Counted from the first letter of the stretch, positions 8,587-18,126 are shown. The stretch is 64,000 nucleotides of DNA from Mycolicibacter acidiphilus (GCF_018455725.1 NZ_JAHCLR010000020.1:35675-99674); one strand, 5' to 3'. Numbers and translations: made by a program. The notes: generated by a model from the sequence alone, not told the origin.

Positions 8587-9939
8587 TTACCGACCGGGTC
8601 CGGCGCCACTCGGGCGGACGTAACTCAGATAGGTCAGCAGCGCCGCCCCGACGTAGCCCGCCAGGAAGATCCAGAACGCGGGTGTCTCGGTGCCGCTGAC
8701 GGCGTAGGCCTGCCGCAGGGTCAGGTTGATCGCCACCCCGCCGAGGGCGCCGATCGAGGTGGCCAGACCGATCAGTGCGCCGGACCGGGAACTCGCCCAG
8801 GCCCGGCGGTCCTCGGCACTGCCATCGAGTGAGCGACTGCGGGCGTCGAAGATCGAGGGGATCATCTTCGTCACCGAACCGTTGCCCATGCCGGCGAGGA
8901 CGAACAGTGCGAGGAATGCGGCGATGTAGCCGGCGATGTTGACCGCCGACAGGCAGCCGACCGTACGGTCGTCGTAGGCGCTGGCGGCGATCAGCAACCC
9001 GGTCGCCAGGATCATCGCGGTGAACACCGCCAGTGTGATGCGCCCGCCGCCATACCGGTCGGACAACCGTCCGCCATAAACGCGGGACACGGCGGCCAGC
9101 AGTGGCCCGACGAATGCGATCGCGGCGGCATGCAAGGCGGCCTGCGCGGGGCTCTGCCCGCCCTCGACGAAGGTGACGTGCAGCACCTGGACGAACACGA
9201 ACGCGAACCCGATGAACGAACCGAATGTCGCGCAATACAGCAGCGTGATCGTCCAGGTGTCCGGCAGCCCGAGAATCGCCCGGACCGCACCCGCCCGGGC
9301 CGTCCCACGATCCAGGTTGTCCATGCGCAGCGCGGCGCCGACGCCGCCCACGGCGAGCAGCACCAGGTAGATCGCGCACACCCAGTACGGTTGACCAAAA
9401 CCGGCGATGGCCAGCACCAGCAACCCCACCAGTTGGATCACTGCCACCCCGAGGTTGCCGATTCCCCCGGCCACTCCCAGCGCCAGACCCTTCAGCCGCT
9501 GCGGGTAGAAGCGTTCAACGTCGGCGAGCGATGCCGCATAGTTGCCGCCGCCCAGCCCGGTCAGCCCCGCGCACACCAGGTACATCCACAGCGGCCGGCC
9601 CGGGTCGGCCAGCAGCACGATGGTGGCGACGGTGGGGATCACCAGCACCAGCGAGGAGATCACCGTCCAGTTGCGGGCACCGAATCGTGTCGTCGCCGCC
9701 ACGTAGGGGATGCGCACCGCCCCGCCGATCAGGGTCGCGGTGGCCGTCAGCAGCAGTTTGTCACCGGTGGTGATGCCGTAGACCGCCTCCGGCATGAACA
9801 GCACCATCACCGACCACAGGGACCAGACGGAGTAGGCGATGTGGGTGGTCACCGTCGACCAGATCAGATTGCGACGCGCGACGGCGTTGTTCCCCGCCTC
9901 CCATGCGGCGGTGTCCTCGGGGTTCCAGGTGATGGTCAT
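8587..9939 (-). CDS. narK: NarK/NasA-type nitrate/nitrite transporter (MFS)
   Basis: A 450-residue major facilitator with twelve predicted helices. Two Gly-rich nitrate-signature-like stretches are visible: AGLTGLGGGNYAASLADVE in helix 5 and LAGMGNGSVTKMIPSIFD in helix 11, as in nitrate/nitrite porters; the loop motif is SRVYGGRLSDRYGG. It should import nitrate or exchange nitrate for nitrite. The ATG at 9939 has GGGAG upstream. It is transcribed first, followed by the molybdoenzyme. Neither gene is present at this position in my recollection of the M. tuberculosis map, so the pair looks like an insertion between the viuB and dprA orthologues. Confidence 0.88.
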   Translation of the reverse strand: MTITWNPEDTAAWEAGNNAVARRNLIWSTVTTHIAYSVWSLWSVMVLFMPEAVYGITTGDKLLLTATATLIGGAVRIPYVAATTRFGARNWTVISSLVLVIPTVATIVLLADPGRPLWMYLVCAGLTGLGGGNYAASLADVERFYPQRLKGLALGVAGGIGNLGVAVIQLVGLLVLAIAGFGQPYWVCAIYLVLLAVGGVGAALRMDNLDRGTARAGAVRAILGLPDTWTITLLYCATFGSFIGFAFVFVQVLHVTFVEGGQSPAQAALHAAAIAFVGPLLAAVSRVYGGRLSDRYGGGRITLAVFTAMILATGLLIAASAYDDRTVGCLSAVNIAGYIAAFLALFVLAGMGNGSVTKMIPSIFDARSRSLDGSAEDRRAWASSRSGALIGLATSIGALGGVAINLTLRQAYAVSGTETPAFWIFLAGYVGAALLTYLSYVRPSGAGPGR

Positions 9940-10063
9940 TGCGCCACTCCCAGTCCTCTAACCGCGTGCGTCATCGAACGGGTAGAAGCCATCAGCCAAC
10001 ATGGCACGTGCAGCGAGCCTCATCGCTTTGGCCGAGCCTACGCCCGGATATCTCGGACTGCGA

Positions 10064-10080
10064 GACATTACGGGAATGTC
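10064..10080. promoter_or_regulatory. Short inverted repeat upstream of narK
   Basis: Arms GACATT (10064-10069) and AATGTC (10075-10080) are perfect complements separated by 5 bases, about 125 bases upstream of the narK start and just after the dprA stop. It could be a regulator site for the narK operon or a weak dprA terminator stem. Nothing else recognisable was found in 9940-10087. Confidence 0.25.
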
Positions 10081-10087
10081 GCCGGTG

Positions 10088-11242
10088 TCATCGCGCGATC
10101 CGCTTGCTGCGGCGGGCGAGTCGCCAGCGCCCGTCACAGCGCTGCACCAGACCGGCTACTTCCAGCATCGCCAGCGGCCCCAGCACCCGCGCCGGTGCCA
10201 GTCCGGCCGCAACCGCGATCTCATCGACCGTCGTCATCCCACGGCCGGGCAGCGCCTCGTACACCTGGCGTTCGAGCGCGTCGAGACCGTCCAGCGGGGT
10301 TTCGGGGTGTGCAGGTTCATCGGCGAGTTCACCCATCCGACCGACGAGTTCGATGATCTCGTCGGCCCGGGTGACCAACTCGCCACCGGCGCGCAGCAGT
10401 GCGTGACAGCCCGCCGACGCCGCACTGGTCACCGGTCCCGGCACCGCACCGACCGGCCGGCCCAGCAGTCGCGCCCAGGAGGCCGTGTTCGCCGCACCAC
10501 TGCGCAACCCCGCCTCCACGACCACTGTCGCCCCGGCGAGCGCCGCGACCAGTCGGTTGCGGGTCAGGAACCGGGACCGTGCGGGCCGGGTTTCCGGTGG
10601 GTACTCGGTGATCAGCAGCCCGTTGCCGCCGATTCGGTGCAGCAGCGCCGAATGGCCTGCCGGATAAGGGACGTCAATGCCCCCGGCGAGCACCGCCACC
10701 GTCAGTCCGTCACAGGCCAGGGACGCCCGGTGCGCCGCACCGTCGATGCCGTAGGCGCCCCCGGAGATCACCGCTGCGTCCCGCTCGGTCAGACCGGCGG
10801 CCAGGTCGGCAGCCACATGCTCGCCGTAGGCGGTCGCCGCTCTGGTGCCGACGATGGCCGCCGACCGCCCGGTGGTGTCGTCGAGCCGGGCCGGTCCGCG
10901 CACCCACAGCACCATCGGCGGGTGGCAGTCCGGTTTCACCGGCACCCCCACACCGTCGAATCCGGCGAATGCCAGCAGCGGCCACTCGTCGTCATCGACG
11001 GTCACCAGCCGACCACCGCATCGGTCGAGCAGTTCCAGATCTGCTGCGGCCCGGTCGATCTCGCGTCGCCCCTCGGTGCGCTTGCCCAACCGGTCGTCCA
11101 CCTGACCGCGGCGGACCCGGTCGGTCGCCTCCACTGGGCCGACCCTACGCACCAGCGCAGCCAATTCCGGGCACGGCGGCTCGGCGACCCGGGACAGGTA
11201 GGCCCACGCATGAAGCTCCGCCGTTGACCATTGCGGGCTCAT
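10088..11242 (-). CDS. dprA: DNA-processing protein A
   Basis: DprA loads RecA onto incoming single-stranded DNA during transformation. The 384-residue protein has a SAM-like N-terminal part, then the Rossmann DprA core with PMVLWVRGPARL, AAIVGTRAATAYG, VISGGAYGIDGAAHRASL, VLAGGIDVPYPAGH, LITEYPPETRPARSRFLTRN and VVVEAGLRSGAANTA, and a C-terminal winged-helix-like tail. It overlaps comM by ATGA (11239-11242) as the last gene of yraN-comM-dprA, the order of Rv2898c-Rv2896c. The role in a mycobacterium is unclear. Confidence 0.95.
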   Translation of the reverse strand: MSPQWSTAELHAWAYLSRVAEPPCPELAALVRRVGPVEATDRVRRGQVDDRLGKRTEGRREIDRAAADLELLDRCGGRLVTVDDDEWPLLAFAGFDGVGVPVKPDCHPPMVLWVRGPARLDDTTGRSAAIVGTRAATAYGEHVAADLAAGLTERDAAVISGGAYGIDGAAHRASLACDGLTVAVLAGGIDVPYPAGHSALLHRIGGNGLLITEYPPETRPARSRFLTRNRLVAALAGATVVVEAGLRSGAANTASWARLLGRPVGAVPGPVTSAASAGCHALLRAGGELVTRADEIIELVGRMGELADEPAHPETPLDGLDALERQVYEALPGRGMTTVDEIAVAAGLAPARVLGPLAMLEVAGLVQRCDGRWRLARRSKRIAR

Positions 11243-12750
11243 ACGTCGGCACCCGACTGCCGGAAACTCAGCGCAACCGCAACCTCATCCGGCCCCGGGG
11301 AGGTGTGGCCGGCTAGGTCGCTCAAGGTCCACGCAACCCGCAGAGTGCGGTCGACGCCGCGGATCGAGAGCAGACCGCGGTCCAATGCGGTGCGCAGCGG
11401 CGCCATGGTCGCAGCGTCCGGACGGAACCGGCGGCGCAGCAGCGGCCCGCTGATCTCGGCGTTGGTGCGGGCACCGTAGCCCCGCCACCGGTCCACAGCG
11501 GCCGCCCGCGCGGCCGCGACCCGGCTGCGCACATCCTCCGTCGACTCACCACCAGAGCCTGCGAACGCCTCGGCCCGCACCGGGTGCATCTGAACCCGCA
11601 GGTCCACCCGGTCCAGCAGCGGCCCTGACAGCCGACCCAGGTAGCGGCGTTTGACCATCGGTTTGCAGACACAGTCCCGCTCATCGGCCGGTGCGCACGG
11701 ACAGGGATTCGCCGCCAGCACCAACTGGAACCGCGCCGGATAGCACGCCACCCCGTCGCGGCGGGCCAACCGGATCTCGCCGTCTTCCAACGGTGTCCGC
11801 AGTGCCTCCAGCGCACTGACCCCGATCTCGGCACACTCGTCGAGGAACAGCACCCCGCAGTGTGCCCGACTGACCGCGCCCGGTCTGGCCAGACCGGAAC
11901 CACCGCCGACCAGGGCCGCCACGCTGGAGGTGTGGTGCGGGGCGATGAACGGCGGCCGGGTGATCAGCGGGGTGTCCTCCGACAGCAGCCCGGCCACCGA
12001 GTGGATCGCGGTCACCTCCAGCGACTCATCCTCGGTCAGCGGGGGTAGCAGACCCGGGATCCGCTGTGCCAGCATGGTTTTGCCGACTCCCGGTGGCCCG
12101 GTGAGCATCAGGTGATGTGCGCCGGCTGCGGCGACTTCGACCGCGAAACGCGCCTGGGCCTGCCCTACCACCTCCGCCAGTTCCGCGGGCGGTTCCGCTG
12201 CCGGGGGCACAACACTCACCCGCTCCGCTAGTCGAGTGCCACCGCCCAACCAACTCAGCAGCTGGCGCAGGGTCTCGACACCGAGGACCTCGACGCCGGC
12301 GACCAGACTCGCCTCGGCCAGATTGTCCATCGGGACGACGACGGCCGGCCAGCCGTCGTCTTTGGCCGCCAGCACCGCGGGCAGCACCCCGCGCACCGGC
12401 CGCACCCGCCCGTCGAGTGCCAACTCACCGAGCAGCACGACCTTCTCCAGCCGCGCCCAGCTCTGCTTGCGGTGCGCCGACAGCACGCTGACGGCCAGCG
12501 CCAGGTCGTAGACCGAACCCATCTTCGGCAGCGTGGCCGGTGAAAGCGCCAGCGTCAGGCGGGTTTGGGGCCAGTCCTGGTCACTGTTGGTGATCGCCGC
12601 TCGCACCCGATCTCGTGACTCCTGCAGCGCCGCGTCCGGCAGCCCGACCAGGTGCACACCCGGCAGGCCGCCGCTGATGTCGGCTTCGATCTCCACGATC
12701 TCACCGGTCAGGCCGCGCACCGCGACCGAGAATGCCCTACCCAGCGTCAT
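11239..12750 (-). CDS. comM: YifB/ComM family AAA+ ATPase (Mg-chelatase-like)
   Basis: A 503-residue AAA+ helicase family member; ComM promotes branch migration of heteroduplex during natural transformation. N-terminal Lon-protease-like fold (GLPGVHLVGLPDAALQESRD), Walker A GPPGVGKTMLAQ, Walker B GVLFLDECAE, a Cys-rich insertion (CPCAPADERDCVC), sensor region RLSGPLLDRVDLRVQ and the C-terminal Mg-chelatase domain (LRVAWTLSDLAGH). The start at 12750 (MTLGRAFSV) matches family N-termini; its ATG shares one base with the yraN stop. Confidence 0.95.
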   Translation of the reverse strand: MTLGRAFSVAVRGLTGEIVEIEADISGGLPGVHLVGLPDAALQESRDRVRAAITNSDQDWPQTRLTLALSPATLPKMGSVYDLALAVSVLSAHRKQSWARLEKVVLLGELALDGRVRPVRGVLPAVLAAKDDGWPAVVVPMDNLAEASLVAGVEVLGVETLRQLLSWLGGGTRLAERVSVVPPAAEPPAELAEVVGQAQARFAVEVAAAGAHHLMLTGPPGVGKTMLAQRIPGLLPPLTEDESLEVTAIHSVAGLLSEDTPLITRPPFIAPHHTSSVAALVGGGSGLARPGAVSRAHCGVLFLDECAEIGVSALEALRTPLEDGEIRLARRDGVACYPARFQLVLAANPCPCAPADERDCVCKPMVKRRYLGRLSGPLLDRVDLRVQMHPVRAEAFAGSGGESTEDVRSRVAAARAAAVDRWRGYGARTNAEISGPLLRRRFRPDAATMAPLRTALDRGLLSIRGVDRTLRVAWTLSDLAGHTSPGPDEVAVALSFRQSGADV

Positions 12751-13118
12751 CAGCCGACCCCCGCCAGGTGAGTGATCTCCGGGGTCCGTCGCCGGCCGAC
12801 CCGCACCCCGATCACGTCGATACGGACATGCGGCGCATGGGTCGCACTGCCAGCCAGCCACAATCCGGCCAGCCGGCGCAGCCGTCGCAGTTTGCGCTCG
12901 GTCACCGCGTACGCCAGGCCGCCGAATCCGTCACCACTGCGGGTCTTCACCTCGACGAAGACCACGGTGGATCCGGTCGGGTCGACGGCCACCGCATCCA
13001 GTTCCCCGTACCGGCAGCGCCAGTTGCGGGCCAGGATCCGAAAGCCCTGTGCGATCAGGTGATCCACGGCGACCTGTTCCCCGAATGCGCCCAGTTCGGC
13101 CGGTGTCAATGTTGTCAT
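12750..13118 (-). CDS. yraN: UPF0102 (YraN) nuclease-like protein
   Basis: A 122-residue UPF0102 protein with an endonuclease-like fold: GAFGEQVAVDHLIAQGFRIL, then GELDAVAVD (Asp/Glu) and FVEVKTRSGDGFGG (ExK), a PD-(D/E)XK arrangement. Cellular role unproven. The stop TGA overlaps the comM ATG by one base, so both are translated from one message. It matches Rv2898c in position. The 258 bases between it and the divergent PPE gene hold no further gene; both promoters must lie there, but no clear boxes were found. Confidence 0.93.
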   Translation of the reverse strand: MTTLTPAELGAFGEQVAVDHLIAQGFRILARNWRCRYGELDAVAVDPTGSTVVFVEVKTRSGDGFGGLAYAVTERKLRRLRRLAGLWLAGSATHAPHVRIDVIGVRVGRRRTPEITHLAGVG

Positions 13119-13376
13119 GGCGCCAGTGTCGCGACGACGGGCGACAACGGTTTGCCCGATCAGCCCCGGATCACGGCTTCACCGGTCGGTTATCCCCAGT
13201 CCCGAGTCCATCCACAGCGCCGAGCGGGGTGCGCTGACAGAGACCGAGAAAACCTGTGGCGGATCACCTCGCTGCGGGGTACCGTCTGCAGCAGGTGATG
13301 AAGCTCACCTTAACCGCCGCCTCGGCTGATGGCTTCTACCAGTGGGGAATTCACGGTAGAGGCGGTGTGCGCTCAG

Positions 13377-14411
13377 ATGTCACCATTCCCAGACTTCGGC
13401 TCCTTGCCGCCGGAAGTCAACTCTGCCCGGATGTATCTCGGTCCGGGGGCGGCGCCGCTGCTGGCGGCCGCCGAGGCGTGGGGCGCACTCGCCACCGAAC
13501 TCACCATCGCCGCAACACGATTCGGCTCCGTGATCGCCGACCTCGTCGGTTACGACTGGCACGGTCCGGCGTCGGTGTCGATGGCCCGATCCGCGGCGCC
13601 CCATGTCACCTGGCTGCACAGCACCGCGATCGTCGCCGAGCAGACCGCGATGCAGGCGAGGGCGGCCGCCGCAGCCCATGAGTTGGCGTTCACGATGACC
13701 GTGCCACCGCCGGTGATCGCCGCCAATCGCAGCCTGCTGACAGCCCTGGTCGCGACGAATTTCTTCGGGCAGAACACCCCGGCGATCGCGGCCACCGAAG
13801 CGCACTACGCGCAGATGTGGGCGCAGGACGCCCTCGCGATGTACACCTACTCCGCATCCTCGGCCACGGCGAGCAAACTCACCCCGTTCACCGAACCCCG
13901 GCCGACCACCAACGCGGCGGCTAGGCCCGGCCAGGCTGCGGTGACGAATCCACTGTCGGCATCAGTCCTGTTCACCACGGCGTTCTCCGCCACGAAGGTC
14001 ATCAACACGGTGATGTCGACGATGTCGAGTGCGGTCTCCGGGCGCGGCATCCTCATCGTCAACGAGAGACTCGCGTCCGGCGGGGCCGCCGCTGAGGAGG
14101 GCGTCCTCGTCGCTCTCCCGATGCCGGCCGGTCCGCCGCCACAGGTCGCAACAGCATCACGCACAGCGTCCGCTGCAATGGGGCGGGCGGCGCTGGTCGG
14201 GAAATTGTCGGCGCCGACACGATGGGCGACGGTCGCGCCGGGGACGCCGACGACCACTTCCGCACTCGCCGCCGACACTTCGGCCAGTCTCCCCCCGAGT
14301 TCCGGCAGTGTGTTCAGCCAATCGGTGCTGGGCACGCTGTCCCGCGACGGACCCGACCGGCCACGGCAGAAGAGCAAGCCCATCATCGTCCGCTCCCCTG
14401 CCGCCGGATAG
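13377..14411 (+). CDS. PPE family protein (SVP-type), first of a pair
   Basis: A 344-residue PPE protein, a mycobacterial family exported by ESX type VII systems. The PPE domain spans about 1-175: [20 protein letters not shown], the WxG turn [20 protein letters not shown], and [23 protein letters not shown]. The variable C-terminus includes [10 protein letters not shown], a degenerate GxxSVPxxW motif of the SVP subgroup. The ATG at 13377 ([13 protein letters not shown]) fits family N-termini better than the ATG at 13329; no strong ribosome site supports either. No PE partner is adjacent, although PPE proteins are usually secreted as PE/PPE dimers. Confidence 0.85.
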   Translation: MSPFPDFGSLPPEVNSARMYLGPGAAPLLAAAEAWGALATELTIAATRFGSVIADLVGYDWHGPASVSMARSAAPHVTWLHSTAIVAEQTAMQARAAAAAHELAFTMTVPPPVIAANRSLLTALVATNFFGQNTPAIAATEAHYAQMWAQDALAMYTYSASSATASKLTPFTEPRPTTNAAARPGQAAVTNPLSASVLFTTAFSATKVINTVMSTMSSAVSGRGILIVNERLASGGAAAEEGVLVALPMPAGPPPQVATASRTASAAMGRAALVGKLSAPTRWATVAPGTPTTTSALAADTSASLPPSSGSVFSQSVLGTLSRDGPDRPRQKSKPIIVRSPAAG

Positions 14412-14452
14412 CGGCCATCCGACCAACACAAGTTTGAGAAGGGTTGTCACTC

Positions 14453-15496
14453 ATGGATTTCGGGACTCTCTCACCGGAGATCAATTCCACACGGATGTAC
14501 AGCGGCCCCGGCAGCGGTCCGCTGCTGGCCGCGGCCTCCGCCTGGCGGAAGCTCAGCGAGGAGGTGAACTCGCTGGCGTCGGCCTACCTGTCCGTCGTCG
14601 CCCGACTGACCACCGACGGCTGGCGCGGGCCGTCGTCGACGATGATGGCGCAGGCCGCCATGCCCTATGTGACATGGCTGCACAGCACCGCCGCACAAGC
14701 CGAGCAGAGCGCCATCCAGGCGCAGGCCGCGGCCAGCGCCTACCAGACTGCGCATACCACGATCGTGCCGCCGGCGATGATCACCGCGAACCGCATCCAC
14801 TGGCTGATGCTGGTGACGACCAATTTCTTCGGACAGAACAGCCCGGCAATCGCCGCCGCCGAGGCGCAGTACGACGCGATGTGGGCACAAGACACCGCCG
14901 TGATGAACGGTTATGCGGCGGCATCGGCGGCGGCCTCGGCGCTGACCCCGTTCACCACGCCGCCGGCCACCACCAACCCGGTTGGGGCAGCGGCCGCGCA
15001 GAGCGCTGCCCCACTCGCGTCGTTCACCGCGGTCGACGTATTCAACGACACGGTGAGCTCTCTCAGCGGGGCCGCGTCGGTCAGTAGTTCGTCATTCGGG
15101 GGCGCGTCCATCGGGACGACAAACCATGCCATCGCGGTCAACGCCGAGCGCGACGAGCACCAGGGTGTCGGCCCCTTCCTGGGGCTCGGCACCACACCGG
15201 TTGCACGACCGGCGCTGGAACGGCCACCGGCGGTGGCACTGATAGGGCGTGCCACGATCGCCGGATCCCTGTCGGTGCCGCAGGCCTGGGCGGCGACCGT
15301 TCCGGCCATGACCGGCGATACAGCCGCAGCCGTACCGCCGGCCCGGGCCACAACCGCGTCGCTGAGTTCCGGCGCTCTGCCACCCGGCATGTTCGGGGAG
15401 TCGATGCTCGGCACCATGGCCGGTCGTGGCGTCAACAGCACCGCCGCGAAGCTTCGGCGGCCGAGCATCGTGCCGCGCTCGCCCGCGGCGGGCTGA
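14453..15496 (+). CDS. PPE family protein (SVP-type), second of a pair
   Basis: A 347-residue PPE-SVP protein beginning MDFGTLSPEINSTRMYSGPG. The ATG at 14453 is preceded by AGAAGGG at good spacing and preferred over an in-frame TTG at 14444 lying directly against that site. It has GWRGPSSTMMAQAAMPYVTW, TNFFGQNSPAIAAAEAQYDAMW and an exact GSLSVPQAW SVP motif. It is clearly a paralogue of the preceding gene (same domain order, PSIVPRSPAAG versus [10 protein letters not shown] at the C-terminus), 41 bases downstream, indicating tandem duplication. Likely secreted or surface-exposed through an ESX system; no function can be assigned. Confidence 0.9.
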   Translation: MDFGTLSPEINSTRMYSGPGSGPLLAAASAWRKLSEEVNSLASAYLSVVARLTTDGWRGPSSTMMAQAAMPYVTWLHSTAAQAEQSAIQAQAAASAYQTAHTTIVPPAMITANRIHWLMLVTTNFFGQNSPAIAAAEAQYDAMWAQDTAVMNGYAAASAAASALTPFTTPPATTNPVGAAAAQSAAPLASFTAVDVFNDTVSSLSGAASVSSSSFGGASIGTTNHAIAVNAERDEHQGVGPFLGLGTTPVARPALERPPAVALIGRATIAGSLSVPQAWAATVPAMTGDTAAAVPPARATTASLSSGALPPGMFGESMLGTMAGRGVNSTAAKLRRPSIVPRSPAAG

Positions 15497-15500
15497 CGGT

Positions 15501-16166
15501 CTACCCGGCGTGCGCGCCCGGTGCCCGAACCACCAGCGGCACACCGGGGAAACAGGCCGCCAGCTCCGAGCGGGCCCGGCGCAGCGCGGCGGTGCCGTAG
15601 CCCTTCTTGCGCTGCTGCGGTTCGATCCAGATGCGGACGTTCACCTCGCCGTGGTTGAGGTCACCGAACACCAGCCCGATCTTCTGCCCGCCGTCGATCG
15701 CGACGAACAGTGCGGCGTCCTCGTCGTCGATGCGGCCCAGCACAGCCCGGATCTCGTCGTCGAGGCCGCGGGCCGGCGAGCCGGAGCCGTCGCCGCTGGC
15801 GCCGACGTCCTCGGTCCGCAGCGCGAAGATGTCCCGGTCGTCGGATCCGGTGAACGGGCGCAGCGCCAGTGTCTCGCCGACGCTGGCCGGCCGTTCCCCG
15901 AGCGTGAACGTCAGCTCGTTGTTCAGATCCTCCAGCTCGGCACGGATCCGGTCACGGGAATCCTTGGTGAGCTGATCCAACGACATGCCGATCACGGCCT
16001 CGCAGCCCAGGTGCGAGGTGCCGAGCAGTTCGGCGATCGCCTTCACCGCGGACGCGCGATCATCGGAATCGACGATTACGTCGAGCACCTCATGGCGGCG
16101 CTCCATGGCTTTGAGCAGGGCATCGGTGATCTCACGGCGGGAAACGGCACGGTCGACAGCGGTCAT
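15501..16166 (-). CDS. GyrA-like helical domain fused to GNAT acetyltransferase
   Basis: A 221-residue protein with two parts. Residues about 5-85 (ALLKAMERRHEVLDVIVDSD ... ELLGTSHLGCEAVIGMSLDQLTK ... RIRAELEDLNNEL) resemble the tower/coiled-coil region of DNA gyrase subunit A (compare EVIALIRASETV ... AQAILDMQLRRL ... IIDDLAKI). Residues about 95-221 form a GNAT-like domain with FVAIDGGQKIGLVFGDLNHGEVNVRIWIEP and QQRKKGYGTAALRRARSEL (acetyl-CoA loop RxxGYG). The start ATG at 16166 begins MTAVDRAVSRREI. The stop is 4 bases from the convergent PPE stop. Substrate unknown; a gyrase link is only inferred. Confidence 0.78.
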   Translation of the reverse strand: MTAVDRAVSRREITDALLKAMERRHEVLDVIVDSDDRASAVKAIAELLGTSHLGCEAVIGMSLDQLTKDSRDRIRAELEDLNNELTFTLGERPASVGETLALRPFTGSDDRDIFALRTEDVGASGDGSGSPARGLDDEIRAVLGRIDDEDAALFVAIDGGQKIGLVFGDLNHGEVNVRIWIEPQQRKKGYGTAALRRARSELAACFPGVPLVVRAPGAHAG

Positions 16167-16216
16167 GCTGCCAAGCCTAGACCGGCGGCGGCCAGTGCGC
16201 GCGGCGATTTTTCGGG

Positions 16217-16522
16217 CTACTCCGGCAGCCGCAGTTCGGGCTTCTCGACTTCCTCGATGTTGACGTCTTTGAAGGTGACCACCCGCACCTGTTTGACGAA
16301 CCGCGCCGGCCGGTACATGTCCCACACCCAGGCGTCGGAGAGCCGCAACTCGAAGTACACCTCGCCGTCGGCGTTGCGCGGCACCATCTCGACGCTGTTG
16401 GCCAGATAGAACCGCCGCTCGGTCTCCACGACGTAGCTGAACTGCCCCACGATGTCCTTGTATTCGCGGTACAGCGAGAGCTCCATCTCGGTTTCGTACT
16501 TCTCGAGATCCTCAGCGCTCAT
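16217..16522 (-). CDS. DUF2469 family protein
   Basis: A 101-residue DUF2469 protein, highly conserved in actinobacteria, function unknown; it begins [20 protein letters not shown] and contains [20 protein letters not shown] and [15 protein letters not shown]. It overlaps the end of rnhB by ATGA (16519-16522) and matches Rv2901c. Acidic at both ends, no membrane segment; presumably cytoplasmic and co-translated with rnhB and lepB. Confidence 0.92.
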   Translation of the reverse strand: MSAEDLEKYETEMELSLYREYKDIVGQFSYVVETERRFYLANSVEMVPRNADGEVYFELRLSDAWVWDMYRPARFVKQVRVVTFKDVNIEEVEKPELRLPE

Positions 16523-17199
16523 CTGGTCAGCCGTCCTTCTGCTCGGTTGCGCCGCGCCTTCTGCACGTTGGCGTAGGAGTATCGATGTTCGCTGCACGGC
16601 CCGAGCCGCGCCAGCGCCGCGGTGTGTCGCGCCGTTCCGTAACCCTTGTGGTCGGCGAAGCCGTAGCCCGGGTGGTCGGCGTCCAGCGTCGCCATGAACC
16701 GGTCCCGGCTCACCTTCGCCAGCACACTCGCCGCGGCGATGCAGGCCGCGGCGCCGTCACCGCCAACCACCGGCAACGACGGCATCGGCAGCCCCGGCAC
16801 CGGAAACCCATCGGAGAGCACGTATCCCGGCCGCACCGTCAGCCCGGCCACCGCCCGGCGCATGCCCTCGATGTTGGCCGCGTGCACCCCGCTGCGGTCG
16901 ACGTCGGCCGGCGGGATGAACACCACGTGGTAGGCCAACGCGTGCCGGCGGATCAGCGGGAACAGGGTTTCGCGCGCCTTCTCGGTGAGTTTCTTGGAGT
17001 CGTCCAGCGCCTCGAGCACCGCGGCCCTGCCCGGGCCGAGCACACATGCCGCCACCACCAGCGGTCCGGCACAGGCGCCCCGCCCGACCTCGTCGACGCC
17101 GGCCACCGGCCCCAGGCCGCCGCGGTACAGCGCCGACTCCAGCGTGCGCAGCCCCGGCGATCGGCGGATCGCCGTGCGCGGCGGCCAGGCCGAGGGCAT
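16519..17199 (-). CDS. rnhB: Ribonuclease HII
   Basis: RNase HII removes ribonucleotides and RNA primers from RNA-DNA hybrids. The 226-residue protein has [20 protein letters not shown] (catalytic Asp-Glu pair), [40 protein letters not shown] (third acidic residue) and [23 protein letters not shown] at 17199 gives an N-terminal extension of about 30 residues as in other mycobacterial RnhB. It lies 2 bases after the lepB stop and overlaps the DUF2469 gene. Confidence 0.95.
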   Translation of the reverse strand: MPSAWPPRTAIRRSPGLRTLESALYRGGLGPVAGVDEVGRGACAGPLVVAACVLGPGRAAVLEALDDSKKLTEKARETLFPLIRRHALAYHVVFIPPADVDRSGVHAANIEGMRRAVAGLTVRPGYVLSDGFPVPGLPMPSLPVVGGDGAAACIAAASVLAKVSRDRFMATLDADHPGYGFADHKGYGTARHTAALARLGPCSEHRYSYANVQKARRNRAEGRLTR

Positions 17200-17201
17200 T
17201 G

Positions 17202-18059
17202 CTACGGGCCCTGCTCGGACATCTTCTGCGGGTTGATCGCCCGCACCAGCCCCCACCGGGACGGCGGCCAGGCGATGAACCGGGTCTTGCCGATCACGTT
17301 GTCCACCGGCACGGTGCCCGCGTCGGCGTCGTCGCCGGTGCACAGCAGGCGCTCCCGATAGCCTTCCGGGGTGTTGTCGCAGTGCGCGCGGGAATCCGAG
17401 GAGTGGGTGCGGTTGTCGCCCATCACCCACAGCCGCCCGGCCGGGACGGTCACCGGGCCGAACTCGCTGCCCAGGCACGGGTAGACGACCGGGTCGACCA
17501 TCAGCGTGGCGGGATTCAGGTACGGCTCGTCGAGTTCCTTGCCGTCCACGGTCAGACCGGTGTCGTTGCGGCACTGCACGGTCTGACCGCCGACCGCGAT
17601 GACGCGCTTGACCAGATCGTTCTCGTCCGGCGGCACGAAACCGATGAACGACAGCGCGTTCTGCACCCAGCGCACCGCGGTGTTGTCCGACCGGATCGAC
17701 CGGTAATTCTTGTTCCACGACGGCGGCCCGCGGAAGACGATCACGTCGCCAGGCTGCGGCGAACCGAACCGGTAGGTGATCTTGTCAACCATGATCCGGT
17801 CGCCGACACATCCATGGCAGCCGTGCAGCGTCGGCTCCATCGACTCCGACGGAATCAGATACGGCCGCGCCACGAACGTCAACGTCAGGTAGTAGAGCAC
17901 CAGCGCGATCGCGACCAGTGTGGCCGACTCGCGCAGCGTGGTCCGCTTCTTCTCGTCAGCGCTCGGCTCGGTCGCGGTCTCCGCGACGCTCGAGTCGACC
18001 GCCGGCGAGGTCTCCGCATCGGACGAGTTCTCGGGCTGCGAGCCCGTGGTTTCCGTCAC
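17202..18059 (-). CDS. lepB: Signal peptidase I
   Basis: LepB cleaves Sec and Tat signal peptides at the outer face of the cytoplasmic membrane. A polar, acidic 40-residue N-terminus is followed by one transmembrane helix ([19 protein letters not shown]) and the catalytic domain: [13 protein letters not shown] (nucleophile Ser73), [20 protein letters not shown] (general-base Lys) and [12 protein letters not shown]. The product is 285 residues from GTG 18059. It contains a CHGCVGD loop where many enzymes have fewer Cys. It precedes rnhB by 2 bases and matches Rv2903c. Confidence 0.95.
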   Translation of the reverse strand: MTETTGSQPENSSDAETSPAVDSSVAETATEPSADEKKRTTLRESATLVAIALVLYYLTLTFVARPYLIPSESMEPTLHGCHGCVGDRIMVDKITYRFGSPQPGDVIVFRGPPSWNKNYRSIRSDNTAVRWVQNALSFIGFVPPDENDLVKRVIAVGGQTVQCRNDTGLTVDGKELDEPYLNPATLMVDPVVYPCLGSEFGPVTVPAGRLWVMGDNRTHSSDSRAHCDNTPEGYRERLLCTGDDADAGTVPVDNVIGKTRFIAWPPSRWGLVRAINPQKMSEQGP

Positions 18060-18126
18060 GAGAACAGGGTAGTGACCGCGCCGGCGGTGCCCGGAACCGA
18101 CCGGGCGAGCCCTGACGCGGCGAGCG

